This document shows, piece by piece, positions 20,259 to 31,944 of a DNA stretch of 64,000 nt (the first letter of the stretch is position 1; each line of letters opens with the position of its first letter). Both the position numbers and the translations under genes were made by a program. The DNA is from Pomphorhynchus laevis (taxonomy: Eukaryota; Acanthocephala; Palaeacanthocephala; Echinorhynchida; Pomphorhynchidae), in contig WNNJ02000541.1 in NCBI GenBank assembly GCA_012934845.2, forward strand, positions 19,534 through 83,533. Reading direction: 5' to 3'. The notes under the pieces are model-generated. The model saw nothing but the letters and a program-made list of their open reading frames with translations. It made no database searches and had not been told where the DNA came from.

Positions 20259-20945
20259 ATTGTAAATCACTCCAATCAATCAGGTAGGGCATAATAGATG
20301 ATTGTATTAATATGGCTACACTTCGTTGGACGGAACCATCCGTCGGTCCAGATAAAATCATCGTATAGTATCGAGTACTGCCGGGGACACTAACGTTGAC
20401 CGACCCAACATCTGGAATCCGACACGAATATCTAGAGTTATGGCCAATATGATCGTTTGAGCGGGTTACAAAAGTGTTCGCACGTTTGTTAACTTTTTTG
20501 AGTTTCGGAAGAATGATTTCGGAATATGGTATGACCTACAGGTTGGGGACTCATATACCTCTTCTTTAGCCAGACACACAAAATGGATAATATCGGGAAT
20601 TGTTAGCTTATTTCGCATATGTAATTTTTTCATCAATGTTTGTTGTAGGCTCGGATACCACTGAGTTCGCCACACTCGAGGGGGCAAGTCCCTTTTTAAT
20701 AGTGGGACCATCTCACAATGTTAATGCGCTAGCCCATATTTGGTTGATTGTATTTTTTAGGAATCAAGAGTGTCAACTCCGAATCCACCACCTTCATAGC
20801 ATATCCACTGATTGTCTACTGCTACTTATTCGTCACACGGTTGTTTGCTTATGTCATAGCTAACCTTCATATCTATAGGCTCCTCCCCTATCCGCAACCC
20901 GAGGACGCGCTCGGTAGCCCCAGATAGGCCCCGAGAAGATAATTA
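20259..20945. other. Unassigned sequence, perhaps an RTE-type 3' end
   Basis: More GC-balanced than the surrounding intron. 20875-20940 has a C/G-rich segment (CTCCTCCCCTATCCGCAACC, then GAGGACGCGCTCGG) that recalls RTE-type 3' termini. The minus frame 20711-20466 (81 codons) has no recognised similarity. Low certainty. Confidence 0.3.
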
Positions 20946-21575
20946 AGATAATGTATATACATTCTGTTTCTGTTTATACTTTTACATTAATTACACTTAG
21001 TGCTTTTACTATTTCATGCACACCACATGCTTTGTCGCTTTTATAGGTCGAACACTTTATAAACAATTAGGTATTCGCAGAAGGTAATTGTCAAAAAAAT
21101 GTATTTTATCATATAATGAAATGCACTAAATTTCAATAAAACTTATTAGAATATTTATATAAATTTCATTAACTATTGATTTATATATAAATTATCGCAA
21201 AATTTTTAAAATATTTTGAAGAAAAACTCGCGAATGGCGTTGTTGCGAATCGGTAACAGCGAATGTGCGAGGAATTAATGACTACAAATTGTATAAGCAA
21301 TTATGTAAATCTCAAATAGTATAAATTAGTAAGCGTTAATTTCTAATATATTAATCAATCGACAATTAATTACTTCGTTACTGCTCGATAATACAGGTCG
21401 ATGAATGTATCTAAAAGAATCACATTTTATGAACGGCGCTGCCTGCGATATGTTTTACGTAAAAATGTATTAAAATATTGATACATTTTTAAACTATTGA
21501 TACATTGACGTGTGGTCAATGTATTTGCTGTAAAATAATATGAATATCACTCGTTTTTCTTAGCATAAGCTGTAG
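20946..21575 (+). other. End of intron 2, AT-rich
   Basis: No coding signal; acceptor AG at 21574-21575. Confidence 0.6.
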
Positions 21576-21729
21576 GTATATTTGTGGTAAGTACGAATAA
21601 TTTCGATCCTATTGAGGAATTTCGTAATTTGGACCAATCTGTATCATGGGATTCCGGTGACTGGTTTAATGAACCATGCAAATTCTATGTATTACTTCAT
21701 TACTCAACTTCACTAACAAATGAATACGG
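21576..21729 (+). CDS. TRAPPC8: TRAPPC8-like, exon C
   Basis: Joined to exon B it reads GC-IFVVSTNNFDPIEEF...WFNEPCKFYVLLHYSTSLTNEYG. This matches the TRAPPC8 pattern '(H)YLACMLVASS..EPVEQF ... WFIPNTLKYYVLLHD', which I regard as diagnostic. It begins in phase 1 (T plus GT gives Cys) and ends at a GTATGT donor (21730) in phase 2. Confidence 0.85.
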
Positions 21730-22489
21730 GTATGTATGTAAATATTTAAAAAATTCCCTACGATAATTAACCAATTGTAAGCATACTCTTAATTATATAA
21801 TTTTCTTAATAAGAAAATTAATATTAATATTAATAATTCTCAATATTAATATTAGTTTTTCATTGTTCTACAATGAAAAACTGATACTGACTCCTTTTCA
21901 TCTATGGATTTATCCTTGTCATAATTATAATAATTTTTTGTTTTACCGCCGCAGTTACTGAGACCTCTGAAGGCTGGAACTCTCAAGTCGAAAAATTGAT
22001 TAGATTCATAGCCCGGTCAATGCCATGGCGAAACAGTATCCCATATAGCAAAGCGACGGGACAGCTGTTCCAGCGTGTGTCGGTTGCATTGATGAAAGTG
22101 AACGCCAAAGCGATTCTCAAAAGCCTCGATGATTTAGGACAACCCATAATATAAAGTAGCCTTGGTCATTGCGACGACCCAACTCCGCGATTCAACTCTA
22201 TGGGTTTCCTTATTCCGATCGCAGTCCAAACAAAAGAGGTCATACGTGAGGCCGAACCACTGACAGTCTACTGTTATTTCGACCAAATCGAAATTATCAT
22301 CCATAATCTACAAAACGCCTATAGCGAAAGCCTCGATGATATTCCAATAAGGGCGTATATCCGGTTAGACAGCCGCCTTCGTATTCCAACCCTTTCATTA
22401 TAACGCCGTTTGTAACGTCGACGTTGGAGGTCACTGCCATTGATCGACCCCAACGGTGAGTACGCAATACGACATCTTATGATTTGTAT
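21730..22489. other. Intron 3, first part, with a hairpin and unrecognised coding-like sequence
   Basis: A 13-bp hairpin AGTTTTTCATTGT / ACAATGAAAAACT lies at ~21855-21883. 21955-22440 is GC-balanced and coding-like on + (WNSQVEKLIRFIARSMPW, then the 67-codon frame 22200-22403 with SESLDDIPIRAYIR). I do not recognise it; it may be an old retroelement relic. Confidence 0.4.
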
Positions 22490-24170
22490 TATTATCCAGC
22501 ATGTGGCGTACTATTCCATCGGTACGTCTTCCTGTGTTGTAGTGTGACCTTTTTTACTTTCAGCCGACGTGCTAACGATAATGACGTATGCCCTATGTAT
22601 TGCAACAGACAGGCATTACACGTACCTTCATAGATTACAACAGTGCTCTGGCATGTATAATTTTCGTTTATTGATAATTTTTGTCCTGTTTTGCTGCTAG
22701 CGTAATGTGATCCTTGATTAATGCAAGCGCAAGTGTGACAACGTTTGTCCAAACAAGATTTGCATGATCCGGTAGATGTAAATGAAGTTTGTCCCATTTT
22801 TGATCGTACAAGTGTGTTTGACAACCTGTAATTAGCAAGATACTGAATCACAGTGGTATCTGCGTTTGTCTTAATTCGTTTTATCGCGTTTTGAATTTGT
22901 CGACGTAGTTTGTGCAGAGATGGATTATATGGAATTAACAATCTGTTCGCATTGCCCTCTTTTACTCTGGTATTAAACATTGGTCGCTGGGAGTTATTCG
23001 CACAGCATTAACTTGTTTGTAAATCATATGCATTTTATATCCTCTTTTCAAAAGATCTGACGTCAATATGATCACATATCGTTCAAACTCCTAAGCTGTA
23101 GTACACGCCCGTTTTATTCCTAATGCTTCGTTAAATATGAAATTCTGTTTCATTGAGATCGGATGGCAACTGGCTGCGTGAATATAAATTGATGCCGATT
23201 CTTTTTTACGATAAAGTGTCGTTTTAAATCTACCGTCCTCTTTTTAAACTGTCAAGTCGAGAAAATTTACCCGATCCCTGTGTTAAAATTCCAACTTAAG
23301 ATTTCCTGACTCATTTACAATGCGTTGAAACTCAAGAAGGGGATGTGCATCTCCGGGCCATAGAAAGAAAATGTCATCTATATATCGGGTATAGCTCACA
23401 GGTTTTATCCTAGTAATGTTTATCTACTGTTTTAAATCCAATCCATATTATGGCACAAAATGGTGCCATTGGTGTGCCCATTGCTGTTTCATCACGTTGT
23501 ACAAAAGTTCGCTCTCCAAACTCGAAAACATTGTTAGTAAGAACAGTATGTGCAATGCGACAATAAACTTTTTCATGGGTTCTGAGATACAACATTCCTC
23601 CATTTTCTCATACAATGCTAAAAGTCCGTGATCCGCGGGGATATTTGTGTTTAGCGATTGAACGTCTGCAGTAACTAGTAATTCGTCGTAAGGCCAAGCA
23701 TGATTATCTGTTTCAAACCGTCTAAGGAAATCTAACGTGCTGTTTAAGTGACTAGGCACATTCTTTAATAATGGGCAAATCAGTCGGTGGACTAACGCGA
23801 AAGCTTTTCGGTGGGTGTTCTGATACAGCTGACGATTGGCCTGCCAATATACGGTCGTGTAGGTTTATGTATTTTTGGGAGCATATAAAATGACCCTAAT
23901 CTAGGCTGAGCTTGTATTAAGTCGTGCCCATCCGTTACATATATTACACCGATTTAAATGAATTGAACCAACATCTCTCTGATTTCTGATATGACTTTGT
24001 TTATATAATTTGAATTTACATATTCATATGTTGTGCTGTTGATATGCCAGTTTCCTTCAGCTTCATACTCTTCTCTGCTCCATACAACTGCCTGCATACC
24101 CTTATCTGCGCGTTTAGAAATATCTTTAAGGGCTTTAATTTGTTTTGCTGATATATTCATTCGTGTTTCC
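22490..24170 (-). mobile_element. Penelope-like element relic P2 with GIY-YIG end
   Basis: Minus strand. The N-terminal part at 24160 has KDISKRADKGMQAVVWSREE. RT segments follow at 23759-23410 (LLVTADVQSLNTNIP; FVQRDETAMGTPMAP, the PLE 'GTxMG/TxxAP' motif). A Cys-rich region (SCLDKRCHTCACINQ) leads to a GIY-YIG-like end with VVIYEGTCNACLLQYIGHT at ~22600. The domain order RT, linker, GIY-YIG is that of canonical Penelope elements. It is broken in several frames. Confidence 0.75.
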
Positions 24171-24689
24171 GAGGACTACACGCAACGTATTGATTGTACA
24201 TGATATTACCAAAATCATTAGCAACAGCTTAGCGTGTAGCGTCTATTTTATCAATTATCATTTGTAGGTGTAATAGACAGTCCTGGTTGAATCAAACCTC
24301 TAATTTATTTATTGGTCATCTGAGGATCCCAGGCGGCGGTGTTGTTTCCTTTATAATTTATTATATTGGTCATTTAGTGATCCCGCTGATGTCTATTACA
24401 CTGAATAGAATTCACTGCATTGCATTGACATCGAAAGCGCAAGCTTTGTCATGCAATTAGCATCTAGTGAATTCTTTCTGCTTAAATCTATATATAGTAT
24501 GTTTTTCATTTGTATACATTGTATTGCTGCAACTGATGAGGCTTCTCAAAGCTAAAAAGTACGCCGTCTTGCAGTTTGGAAGCATGAATTTTTTTATATA
24601 TAGAGAAAAGCAGATAGGTGTAATAGACAGTTCTGGTTGAAACAAACCTCTAATACATAAATCATATCGACATCGTCGCATTAGCCCAT
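24171..24689. repeat. Flank of P2 with a ~38-bp direct repeat, LTR-like
   Basis: AGGTGTAATAGACAGTC(C/T) and the following ~20 bp occur at ~24266 and ~24616, 350 bp apart, just upstream of P2. PLEs often carry such repeats at their ends. A degenerate hammerhead-like motif lies inside at 24527-24574. Confidence 0.55.
24527..24574 (+). ncRNA. Degenerate hammerhead-like motif
   Basis: Stem I is perfect (CTGCAA 24527-24532 with TTGCAG 24569-24574). CUGAUGA is at 24533-24539, stem II is GCTT/AAGC, and a GTC cleavage triplet (24566-24568) directly precedes the 3' stem I strand. The GAAA box is replaced by UAAA, so G12 is lost, and stem III is weak. Probably an inactive relic. Confidence 0.45.
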
Positions 24690-27385
24690 GACCCAGCGTA
24701 TCTTCCTAAAATCACTCCTACTTTCAGTCCTTGCTCTTTTGAATTGCTCACTTGTCGTTCTTCTAGCCCGATCACTTTAGATCTTGCCATTGTATGCCGT
24801 CCTGGTCATTAGCTCCTAAATCCTGTTTTTTTGGAGAACTCGCTGACCTCTTTTCTTATTGTTCTTTGTCCTCAATCCCTTCATTCGTTCTAAGCGACTT
24901 CAATATCCGCCTAGACCGCCCCTCTTCCATGGATTCCATCTGGTTCATTAACATTCTATCCAACTACAATTACAAACTCATCTCCACTGCCCCACACATA
25001 TCTTTGGCGGGACACTCGACATCATCGCTGTCCAGGATCGTTTTGCTGCATATACCTCACTGTCTATCCCCGATCCTGGTCAATCCGATCACTTTCTCGT
25101 GACCCTTGATTTCACTTCCAACTACTCTTCACTTCACACACTTACCATCCCTCGTCGCCCTTGGAGAAATCTTGACCTTCCCCTTCTCCGCTCAGCCTTA
25201 CTCAAATCGTCTCTATCTTCTCACACAATAACATCACCCTCTCCTCAGGATCTCGCCTTTCATTTCGACCCTGAACTCACATCCACTCTCGATATTCTCT
25301 TGCCCTTCAAGTCTCACCCTAACCGTCGTTTGCACCGTGTCCCATGGTTTGACATCAAGTGCCTACTCACAAAGCGTGGACTCCGTCATGCTTCGAGAGT
25401 CTATCACCGCTTTCTTAGACGTGATATCCGCTCGCTTTCTCCGTCTCTCCGTGATTCCTATCTTGCTCTTCGCCTGCCTCATCTCCACCTATTACGTACC
25501 AAATGCAACTCCTGGCAGCATAAAATCAACACTTCATTAAACTCTAAGTCTCTGTGGAATACTTTTAACTCAATCCTTTCTCGCGCCTCTTCGTCTTGCA
25601 ACATCAATCCCCATGATTATTCGTCATTTCCTCATATCAAAGTATCCACGTTGCTCTCTCACAACCCCGTCTCTATTCTATCACACTGCTACACGCCTCT
25701 CATCATCCTCCCACAACTCTTTCATATTCTTCCTGTTTCACATGCCGAAGTGTTATCTGTTCTCATGTTCATGCCCAGCAAAATCTCACCTGTTGATCTC
25801 CTGCCTACCCCCATACTAAAATCTATATGCTCATCAATATCCTCTTTCCTCACCACCTTGTTTAACTCGTCCATCCGCAGTCGTATCTTTCTATAACACT
25901 GGAAATCCGCCATCGTTTGCCCCCTCCTTAAGAAGCAATCACGTGACACCTCACTTTCTTCAAGCTACCGCCCTATTTCACTCCTTTCTACTCTTTCCAA
26001 GCTCTGAGAGCGCTTTTTCTTAACACATATCAACTTTTATCTATTTTCATCTAATCTGTGCCCGATCAACGTTTATCTATCTTTATCTAATCTGTACCCC
26101 CTTACCAATTCGCTTTCCGCTCTTATCAATCCACAGAAATCGCACACATGAAAGTTTACAACGATCTACTCATTTCCCGTGACAAGACTCTATATAGTGT
26201 TCTCATCTCCTTCGACCTCTCATCCGCCCTCGACATCGTCGACCACTCCATCCTCCTTTGTGCCTTCGTTTTGATTACAGCTTTTCTTCCTCCTCCGTAG
26301 CATGGTTTGCCTCATATCTATCCGACCGTTCTTTTCGAGTCTGTTCAAATTCATCATCCTCGCCACCCATTCCTATTTTCTGCGGGGTCCCACAAGGTTC
26401 AGTTCTTAGACCTCTACTTTTCTCTCTTCTGGTTGGCAATCTCTCCGTTTTTCAAACCTTACTCCTTTAACGTCATTCAATACACCGATGACATCCTCAT
26501 ATATGCTCATGCACCCACACATCGCATACACGATATCGCAATTTCTACCTCCAACTGTCTTTCTTATATATACAAACGTCTCTCCCATCTTCATCTCGTT
26601 TTAAACCCAGACAAGTCTAAAATAATGTGTATCCTCCCATATTAACCTAGCATATCTCCTCCCTTTGTATCTTTTGCATCATCAATTACCCCCATAGTCC
26701 AAAATCTCACTTTCTTAGGATTGCATTTCGATGATCGCCTTTCCCCTAAACCCTTCGTCCTCGACAAGGTCCACTCATCTAACTTTATTCTCGTGACATC
26801 CGCCGTATCCGCCTCCTTATCGACTTCCGCTTTTGTATGTCTCTTCTTGCATCCAATTTTTCCCAAGATCGATTACTGCCTCAGCCTTTTCGCCAATTTC
26901 CCAAAATCCATTATCGTACCCCTACAACGCATCATTAACTCCGCCGTTTGAATGCTCCTACGTCTCCGTATCTTTGACCACACATCCACATATCTTGCTC
27001 AACTCTCATGGCCTACCATTTACATCCGCATACAACTCCGCCTTCTCGTAACTTTTCGTCTCCTCGCTGTCGGCTCCCCATAGTTCATTCACCTTTCTTT
27101 CCTAGACGACACTCGTCTTACCTCTCTCTATCACTGCGTTCCCGTCATTCCCTCTTAATCTACATTCCCAATTACTCTAACAACTACGATCTCCGTTCCT
27201 TTCTCGTCGCCGCCCCACTCGCCTGGAATCAGCTCCCACTCGACGTCCGCCGCGCTTCCTCCTTAATGCATCCAAATGCCGCTTCCATATCCACCTCCTA
27301 GAAACATGATTTAGATTTTGTTGTTGTGGTCATGTATGCGTGCGCCGGAACGCATTTGCTGTGTAAAATAAACTTATATATATTT
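24690..27385 (+). mobile_element. LINE-A copy, 5'-truncated (endonuclease end to 3' tail)
   Basis: The most continuous LINE-A copy. The endonuclease C-terminus is at 24794-25102 (SFVLSDFNIRLDRPSS). The linker and RT start are in the 265-codon frame 25099-25896 (VPWFDIKCLLTKRGLRHASR, LFNSSIRSRIF). RT motif B is at ~26378 (GVPQGSVLRPLLFSLL) and a QYTDDILIYAH box at ~26480, where the usual YADD Ala is Thr. The C-terminus is at 27008-27301 (SFLVAAPLAWNQLPLDVRR). The 3' hairpin ATGCGT/ACGCAT lies at 27327-27370. A tandem duplication near 26020-26100 and several frame changes break it. Confidence 0.85.
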
Positions 27386-27419
27386 AAGATCAGTTATTTG
27401 CATGTTAATACTTCAATAG

Positions 27420-29750
27420 AAATTTCGACAGGTGTGCGGTATATCAGGATCTGCATAGTTTGTCAATCACAGCTAATCCTAATATAAGCAAATGTGGACA
27501 AGAAAAAACATACAGTAAGGATGCACACGGAGAGCCACAGAATACACATTTACTATGAATAGAGACTGGATGAATTGGAATATTAATATTGCGAAATTTC
27601 TCATGATGACCGTGAATAGAAAATCTCCATATTAATTGTCTCTTAATATAACAAGCCTGCTGCGATCGAGTCTGTAAAAATATGGAAGTTAAATAAATCT
27701 TAGGCTTAAGTTTGAATCTTTTCAGAATAAATTCAGATTCATTAATCGAAAACGCTTGAGTTTTTGGCAAATTGAAGATTGAGCGAATATAATCAGAGCA
27801 AATAAGAGTGCGAGATAATATGGTGACCGATGTAGAGGAACATTTCACTGAAACACCCACAATGTGCTTAATTAATCTGTTCTGACAGTTATCAATTTGA
27901 GCAAAGTTCGAAGAAGATAAGTCCGACCATATTACCGGTAAACCGTTTGTCAAAATTGGCAATAGCATTACACGAAAGTGTTTAATAGCATCTTCGTATG
28001 ACAGAGCACTCAGAAGACTGAGCACCCATTTTAGATGGACAGATGACCATCTAAAATTCAACTGCAACCCAAGATATGTAATATTCCTGAGAAATTAAAG
28101 ACTCTGAGAGTGTACAATGAGCTTATCCTTTATCGTTTATTAACCTGCACGTCTTAATTTGACAACCTTAGATTTGCGCGCATTTATTTTCAAAAAATTG
28201 TCCATACAGTATTAAGATAATTTATCTAAAGCTAGTTGTGATTCGTACATACTTGTAAACATCAAAACTAGGTCGTCCGCATACATTACAGTCGTTATCG
28301 AGTTTCTACCACTACAAATTTTACGAGGTACATCCGCTACGAAGAACGCAAATAAAGTAGGACTCAGAGGGTCGCTCTGCATGACACCGTGTGTAGATGA
28401 GAAACATTCAGAGTAATTTAGGCCGTCAAAAACTTTAAGGTAATTTGGCCCTAAGATGTTCTTTATTGGCTGTAGTAATCCAACATTTATGTGAAAATAA
28501 TGAGCTAATTTGAATTGAAGATCCGTGTTAGCTACTTCTTGCCTACAACTTCGAGAGGCTTTAAAGATTTAGTTTGAATCTCATCTACTCCAGAAGACTT
28601 GCCATTACGAAGTTTTTTAACAACACGAATGAACTCTTCCAAATAGATAAGCTCTTCTTTTGGTTGTAAAGGCTCTACTTGTCCACCGTATTAATGTTAG
28701 TAAAGGCTCTACTAATGTTAATGTCTATTAATGTTAGTAAAGGCTCTACTAATCCACCGTATTAATGTTACTCCTAAAATGGTCTTTCCAACAACCAAGA
28801 ATTTATTTAATGTCAGTCAGCATAGAGTTATCTTGTCATAGACAGTTTGATGAGTTTTCTGCTTTCCAACATGAAGGTTTCTGATCGTCTTCGGGAACAT
28901 CTTCGAAAGTGACCTATAATCAAGTTCTAAGTGCTCTCCAAACTTCTTCCAAGCCGCCTTCTTCGCTACGGTAACTGCTTGAGCTGAAGCTCTCCTTGAC
29001 CTTTGGGACTTGACTACAGCTTTCACGAAGTTGCTATATAAGCAGTTTCTTCTTCGAGATACAACTTATAACAGTTGCTTTGGCAAGGGAGGGTCTAAAC
29101 ATATTATATTCCTGATTAATTCTTTTTTCCTTTTCTAGCAACCGATAGAAGTTCTCCCGGATGTAACCAGAGAAGCGTTATTTGACAGAAACATCTGCTA
29201 GGCGCTCTGAGCAAGTCCTCACACAACGTTTGACTTTACCAAGCTTGTCTAACATCCGATCCTGCCATCGAAGTTTACTAACAATAAAGTAGTGATAAGT
29301 TGAAAATTCAGCCCCTCTCGTCACATGAGTGTCCAGAACATAACGTCGCAAATCAGATGAAACGATTACAAAATCGATCATTGATCCTTATCTGCGATCT
29401 CATTATGTTTAAAGATGGTGTTGGTTATGGACAAATTATTACTAGAACAAAAGTGCAATAATACAACACCACTCGCATTTAGATAAGAGAATCCGTTCCC
29501 ACCCCAAAAACTCTCTTCCAAGCGCTACTGTCGCTACTAACATGGTAGCGACAGTAGCGCTTGGAAGACAGTTTGGATCAAGGTCTAACCTTGATCCAAA
29601 AGTTTATTTCCAGTCCAGAATAGTGAAGAGAAGTCATTTTGACTATTTCAAGACCGAAGCGAACGATCTCTTTAACTAATTCTGGTTCATTCCCTGTCAG
29701 CGAAATGACGATCCACGTTCCTTAATTAAGGATATTCTGCTTTGAAAGTT
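27420..29750 (-). mobile_element. LINE-C: AP-endonuclease LINE of another clade
   Basis: On the minus strand, from upstream: an endonuclease start near 29735 (ISLTGNEPELVKEIVRF); an endonuclease end at 29381-29178 (MIDFVIVSSDLRRYVLDTHV, RGAEFSTYHYF); a linker at 29026-28817 (WKKFGEHLELDYRSLSKMF); RT motif B near 28380 (GVMQSDPLSPTLFAFFVADV); catalytic box near 28290 (VMYADDLVLMF); and an RT C-terminus in the 207-codon frame 28067-27444 with a Cys motif CVFCGSPC. The endonuclease end resembles a widespread animal LINE type ('LDYVVVSSDLRPYVLDTRVKRGAELSTDHH'). Several frame changes and stops are present, plus two foldbacks (29515-29601) inside the endonuclease and short tandem duplications near 28690-28760. 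Confidence 0.75.
29515..29601. repeat. Two adjacent perfect foldbacks inside the LINE-C endonuclease
   Basis: The first has 23-bp arms (left arm from 29515, CTTCCAAGCGCTACTGTC; right arm ending near 29566) with a short loop. The second is TTTGGATCAAGGT / ACCTTGATCCAAA at ~29573-29601. Both sit where the endonuclease reading is interrupted. Confidence 0.8.
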
Positions 29751-29910
29751 AATGCCTATTTCGCTGTCTCCGTATAACTGCCTGGTCACACGGCCCTCGA
29801 CAATGCAAACTCTTCCGGTCAGTGGTGAGTTGACCATTGTTCTTCACACTTGGTTTATATTTTGTATATTTGTTGCTTGCCATTTTCATTGTCTTGGTTT
29901 GTTTGTTCGG

Positions 29911-30141
29911 CTATCTCTTGTTCCTGATATCATTTGATGATACAACATCGTTACTGTAAGGAAACAGGTCTCCTTGACTATCTTGCACCTTTTCGTTCAT
30001 TGTCCAATCTGCAGTTAGATTCATCGGAGTGATTTTGTTTGTCGCCTCTCTCACGTTCCCAATATCGTTCGATGATTCAACATCGCTACTGTAAGAGAGC
30101 ACGCTTTCGCGACACTCTTCAACCTTTTCATCTATTGCCAA
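29911..30141 (-). CDS. Short frame with two internal protein repeats, upstream of LINE-C
   Basis: A 76-codon minus-strand frame contains two similar ~40-residue blocks, ending SYSSDVESSNDIGNVR and PYSNDVVSSNDIRNKR, about 40 residues apart. It is acidic and Ser/Asn-rich. It may be part of a LINE-C upstream ORF, since it precedes the endonuclease in the same orientation, but I recognise no domain. Confidence 0.35.
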   Translation of the reverse strand: MAIDEKVEECRESVLSYSSDVESSNDIGNVREATNKITPMNLTADWTMNEKVQDSQGDLFPYSNDVVSSNDIRNKR

Positions 30142-31191
30142 TCCGCTGTCGTAGTCATCGGAGGGATCTGAGATAGTCTATGAAAGGACTAACTATATTT
30201 ACGGCTGATGCAAGTCGGCTAATTATTTACCCGTTGATCGATTAATGTCGAACATACGTTGTCTAGGTCGCTTCACGAAGAGGCTAATTAATAATAGGTG
30301 CCATATTATTATTTCTTTTATATTATATCTTTATTATTTCCCTTATTTATTCTAAATTTTTTACTTAAGACAGCAAATTCTGATTTAAATCAGACTAAAA
30401 AAGAGAAAAGAGAAACAAGTATAGAAAGGTGAAATTTTATACTGCAAGTTTTATTCCAGTAAAACAAAATTCGTGCTATTGATACTTTTGTTTTTTTTTG
30501 ATGCATTTCTATGAATTGTATTTCTACATAATTGCATTCTATCGAATGCAATTCTTAAAATGTAAAATTATTTGTAATGATTCCAGAATAAATGGGCATT
30601 TTATTTTTACAGATATTCGTTGTTTCTTTCTAAATAAGGATCCGAAATTAAAATTTTGTCATGAAATATTCTTCAATTTTGAATTATAATGTAATTGAAA
30701 TATATTATAAGTAGTTGCATCTTTTTAATTTAAAAAAATACTTTATTATTTTATCTGATAACGACTGCAACGGAGATTTTTTACCGCCGGACTTTCTTCA
30801 GTGGCGGTAAAAATCTCACATTACAAATATGCATGCCAAATTAAATTAATTAAGCAATGCCGATTTCTTAATTTTGGCTAATAAATCAGTTTCGTCTTTT
30901 TTATTCAGATTCAGTGGTAACCTAAATCTGAACGTTCTAATTGATATTCTAATTTCATTGAAACGTTATCAATCTGATCACAATTTCGTAGATATCTAAG
31001 CTAAGATTTCGTTAATTTTTATATTATAAACATTTTATCTTTAAAATTGCTGTAGATTAATATGTGATACGCTTATTACATGGTTTCTCCAAATTTGCAG
31101 CACATAAGACACAAATGTAAGACACGCATAAATATTTCAATCGAAATATTGGTAAATGCTTAAATAAGATATACGTTTTATTTCTGTTTAG
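30142..31191 (+). other. End of intron 3, AT-rich
   Basis: No coding signal. A hairpin near 30772-30815 (GAGATTTTTTACCGCC / GGCGGTAAAAATCTC) has a 14-nt loop. Acceptor AG at 31190-31191. Confidence 0.6.
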
Positions 31192-31291
31192 CAATATTTT
31201 GGATCAGATGAAACTTATATACAGGACACACAATTGCGAATTATTTGTTTTCGAACAAATAGTGAATGAAGATAAAATTGATTTAGAAGTG
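31192..31291 (+). CDS. TRAPPC8: TRAPPC8-like, exon D
   Basis: GG from exon C plus C gives Gly, then NILDQMKLIYRTHNCELFVF and EQIVNEDKIDLEV. This lines up with 'SIYEEMKQKYGTQGCYLLKINS' of animal TRAPPC8. It ends at a GTTAGT donor (31292) in phase 0. Confidence 0.8.
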
Positions 31292-31429
31292 GTTAGTTAT
31301 TTTATTTAAAAATCAATTTCAAATTCATAAGCTTTTCAATAATTATTTAATATTATTAAGAATATACACATCCTGATCTGCTTGTAAATTTTAAATATCC
31401 AGGAACTGTCAGATATTGTTGAACGACGA

Positions 31430-31482
31430 TAAAAATCATTTTGATATTTCGCTAGTAACTACTAGCATCTTCAGAAAATTAA
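31430..31482 (-). ncRNA. Class A hammerhead ribozyme motif, copy 1
   Basis: On the minus strand: CUGAAGA (31474-31468), stem II GCUAG/CUAGC, GAAA (31450-31447), a minimal stem III and UAUC, then the 3' stem I strand. Stem I pairs AAUUUU with AAAAU(G)AUU. All core positions fit a type I hammerhead with a very short stem III, the form known from PLEs. Confidence 0.75.
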
Positions 31483-31944
31483 CATAAAAATGAAAAAAAA
31501 ATCACATAAATAAAGTTTCTTGTCGGTTTGCATATTGATGCTGGAATCAAAATCGTTGCTAAGGCTTGTTTTTCTTGTCGGTTTGCACATTGATGCTGGA
31601 ATCAAAATCGCTTCTAACACTTGTTAGCAACGATTTTGTTACTTTAAAATTGCTAGAAAAATTAAATAAAAGTTTAAAAATATAAAATAGAAAATATTAT
31701 TTAAACAAAGTAATAGTTTACAACTATCCAGGAACTATCAAGTATAGTTGAACGACAACAAAAATTATTTTGATATTTCGCTAGTAACTACTAGCATCTT
31801 CAAAGATGCTAGTAGTCATCATCTTCAAGCTATCATAATCTTCGAAGATGCTAGTAGTTACTAGCGAAATATTAAAATAATTTTTGTTGTCGTTCAACTA
31901 TACCAGATAGTTCCTGGATATTTAAAAATTTAATAGCATTATGG
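31483..31944. repeat. Inverted and direct repeats with class A hammerhead copies 2 and 3
   Basis: A ~46-bp sequence (TTCTTGTCGGTTTGCA...) is repeated 57 bp apart at 31515 and 31572. Two further class A cores follow, one minus (~31760-31803, altered at C3) and one plus (~31845-31885). They are arms of an inverted repeat that also includes the flanking word GTCGTTCAACTATA. Confidence 0.7.
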
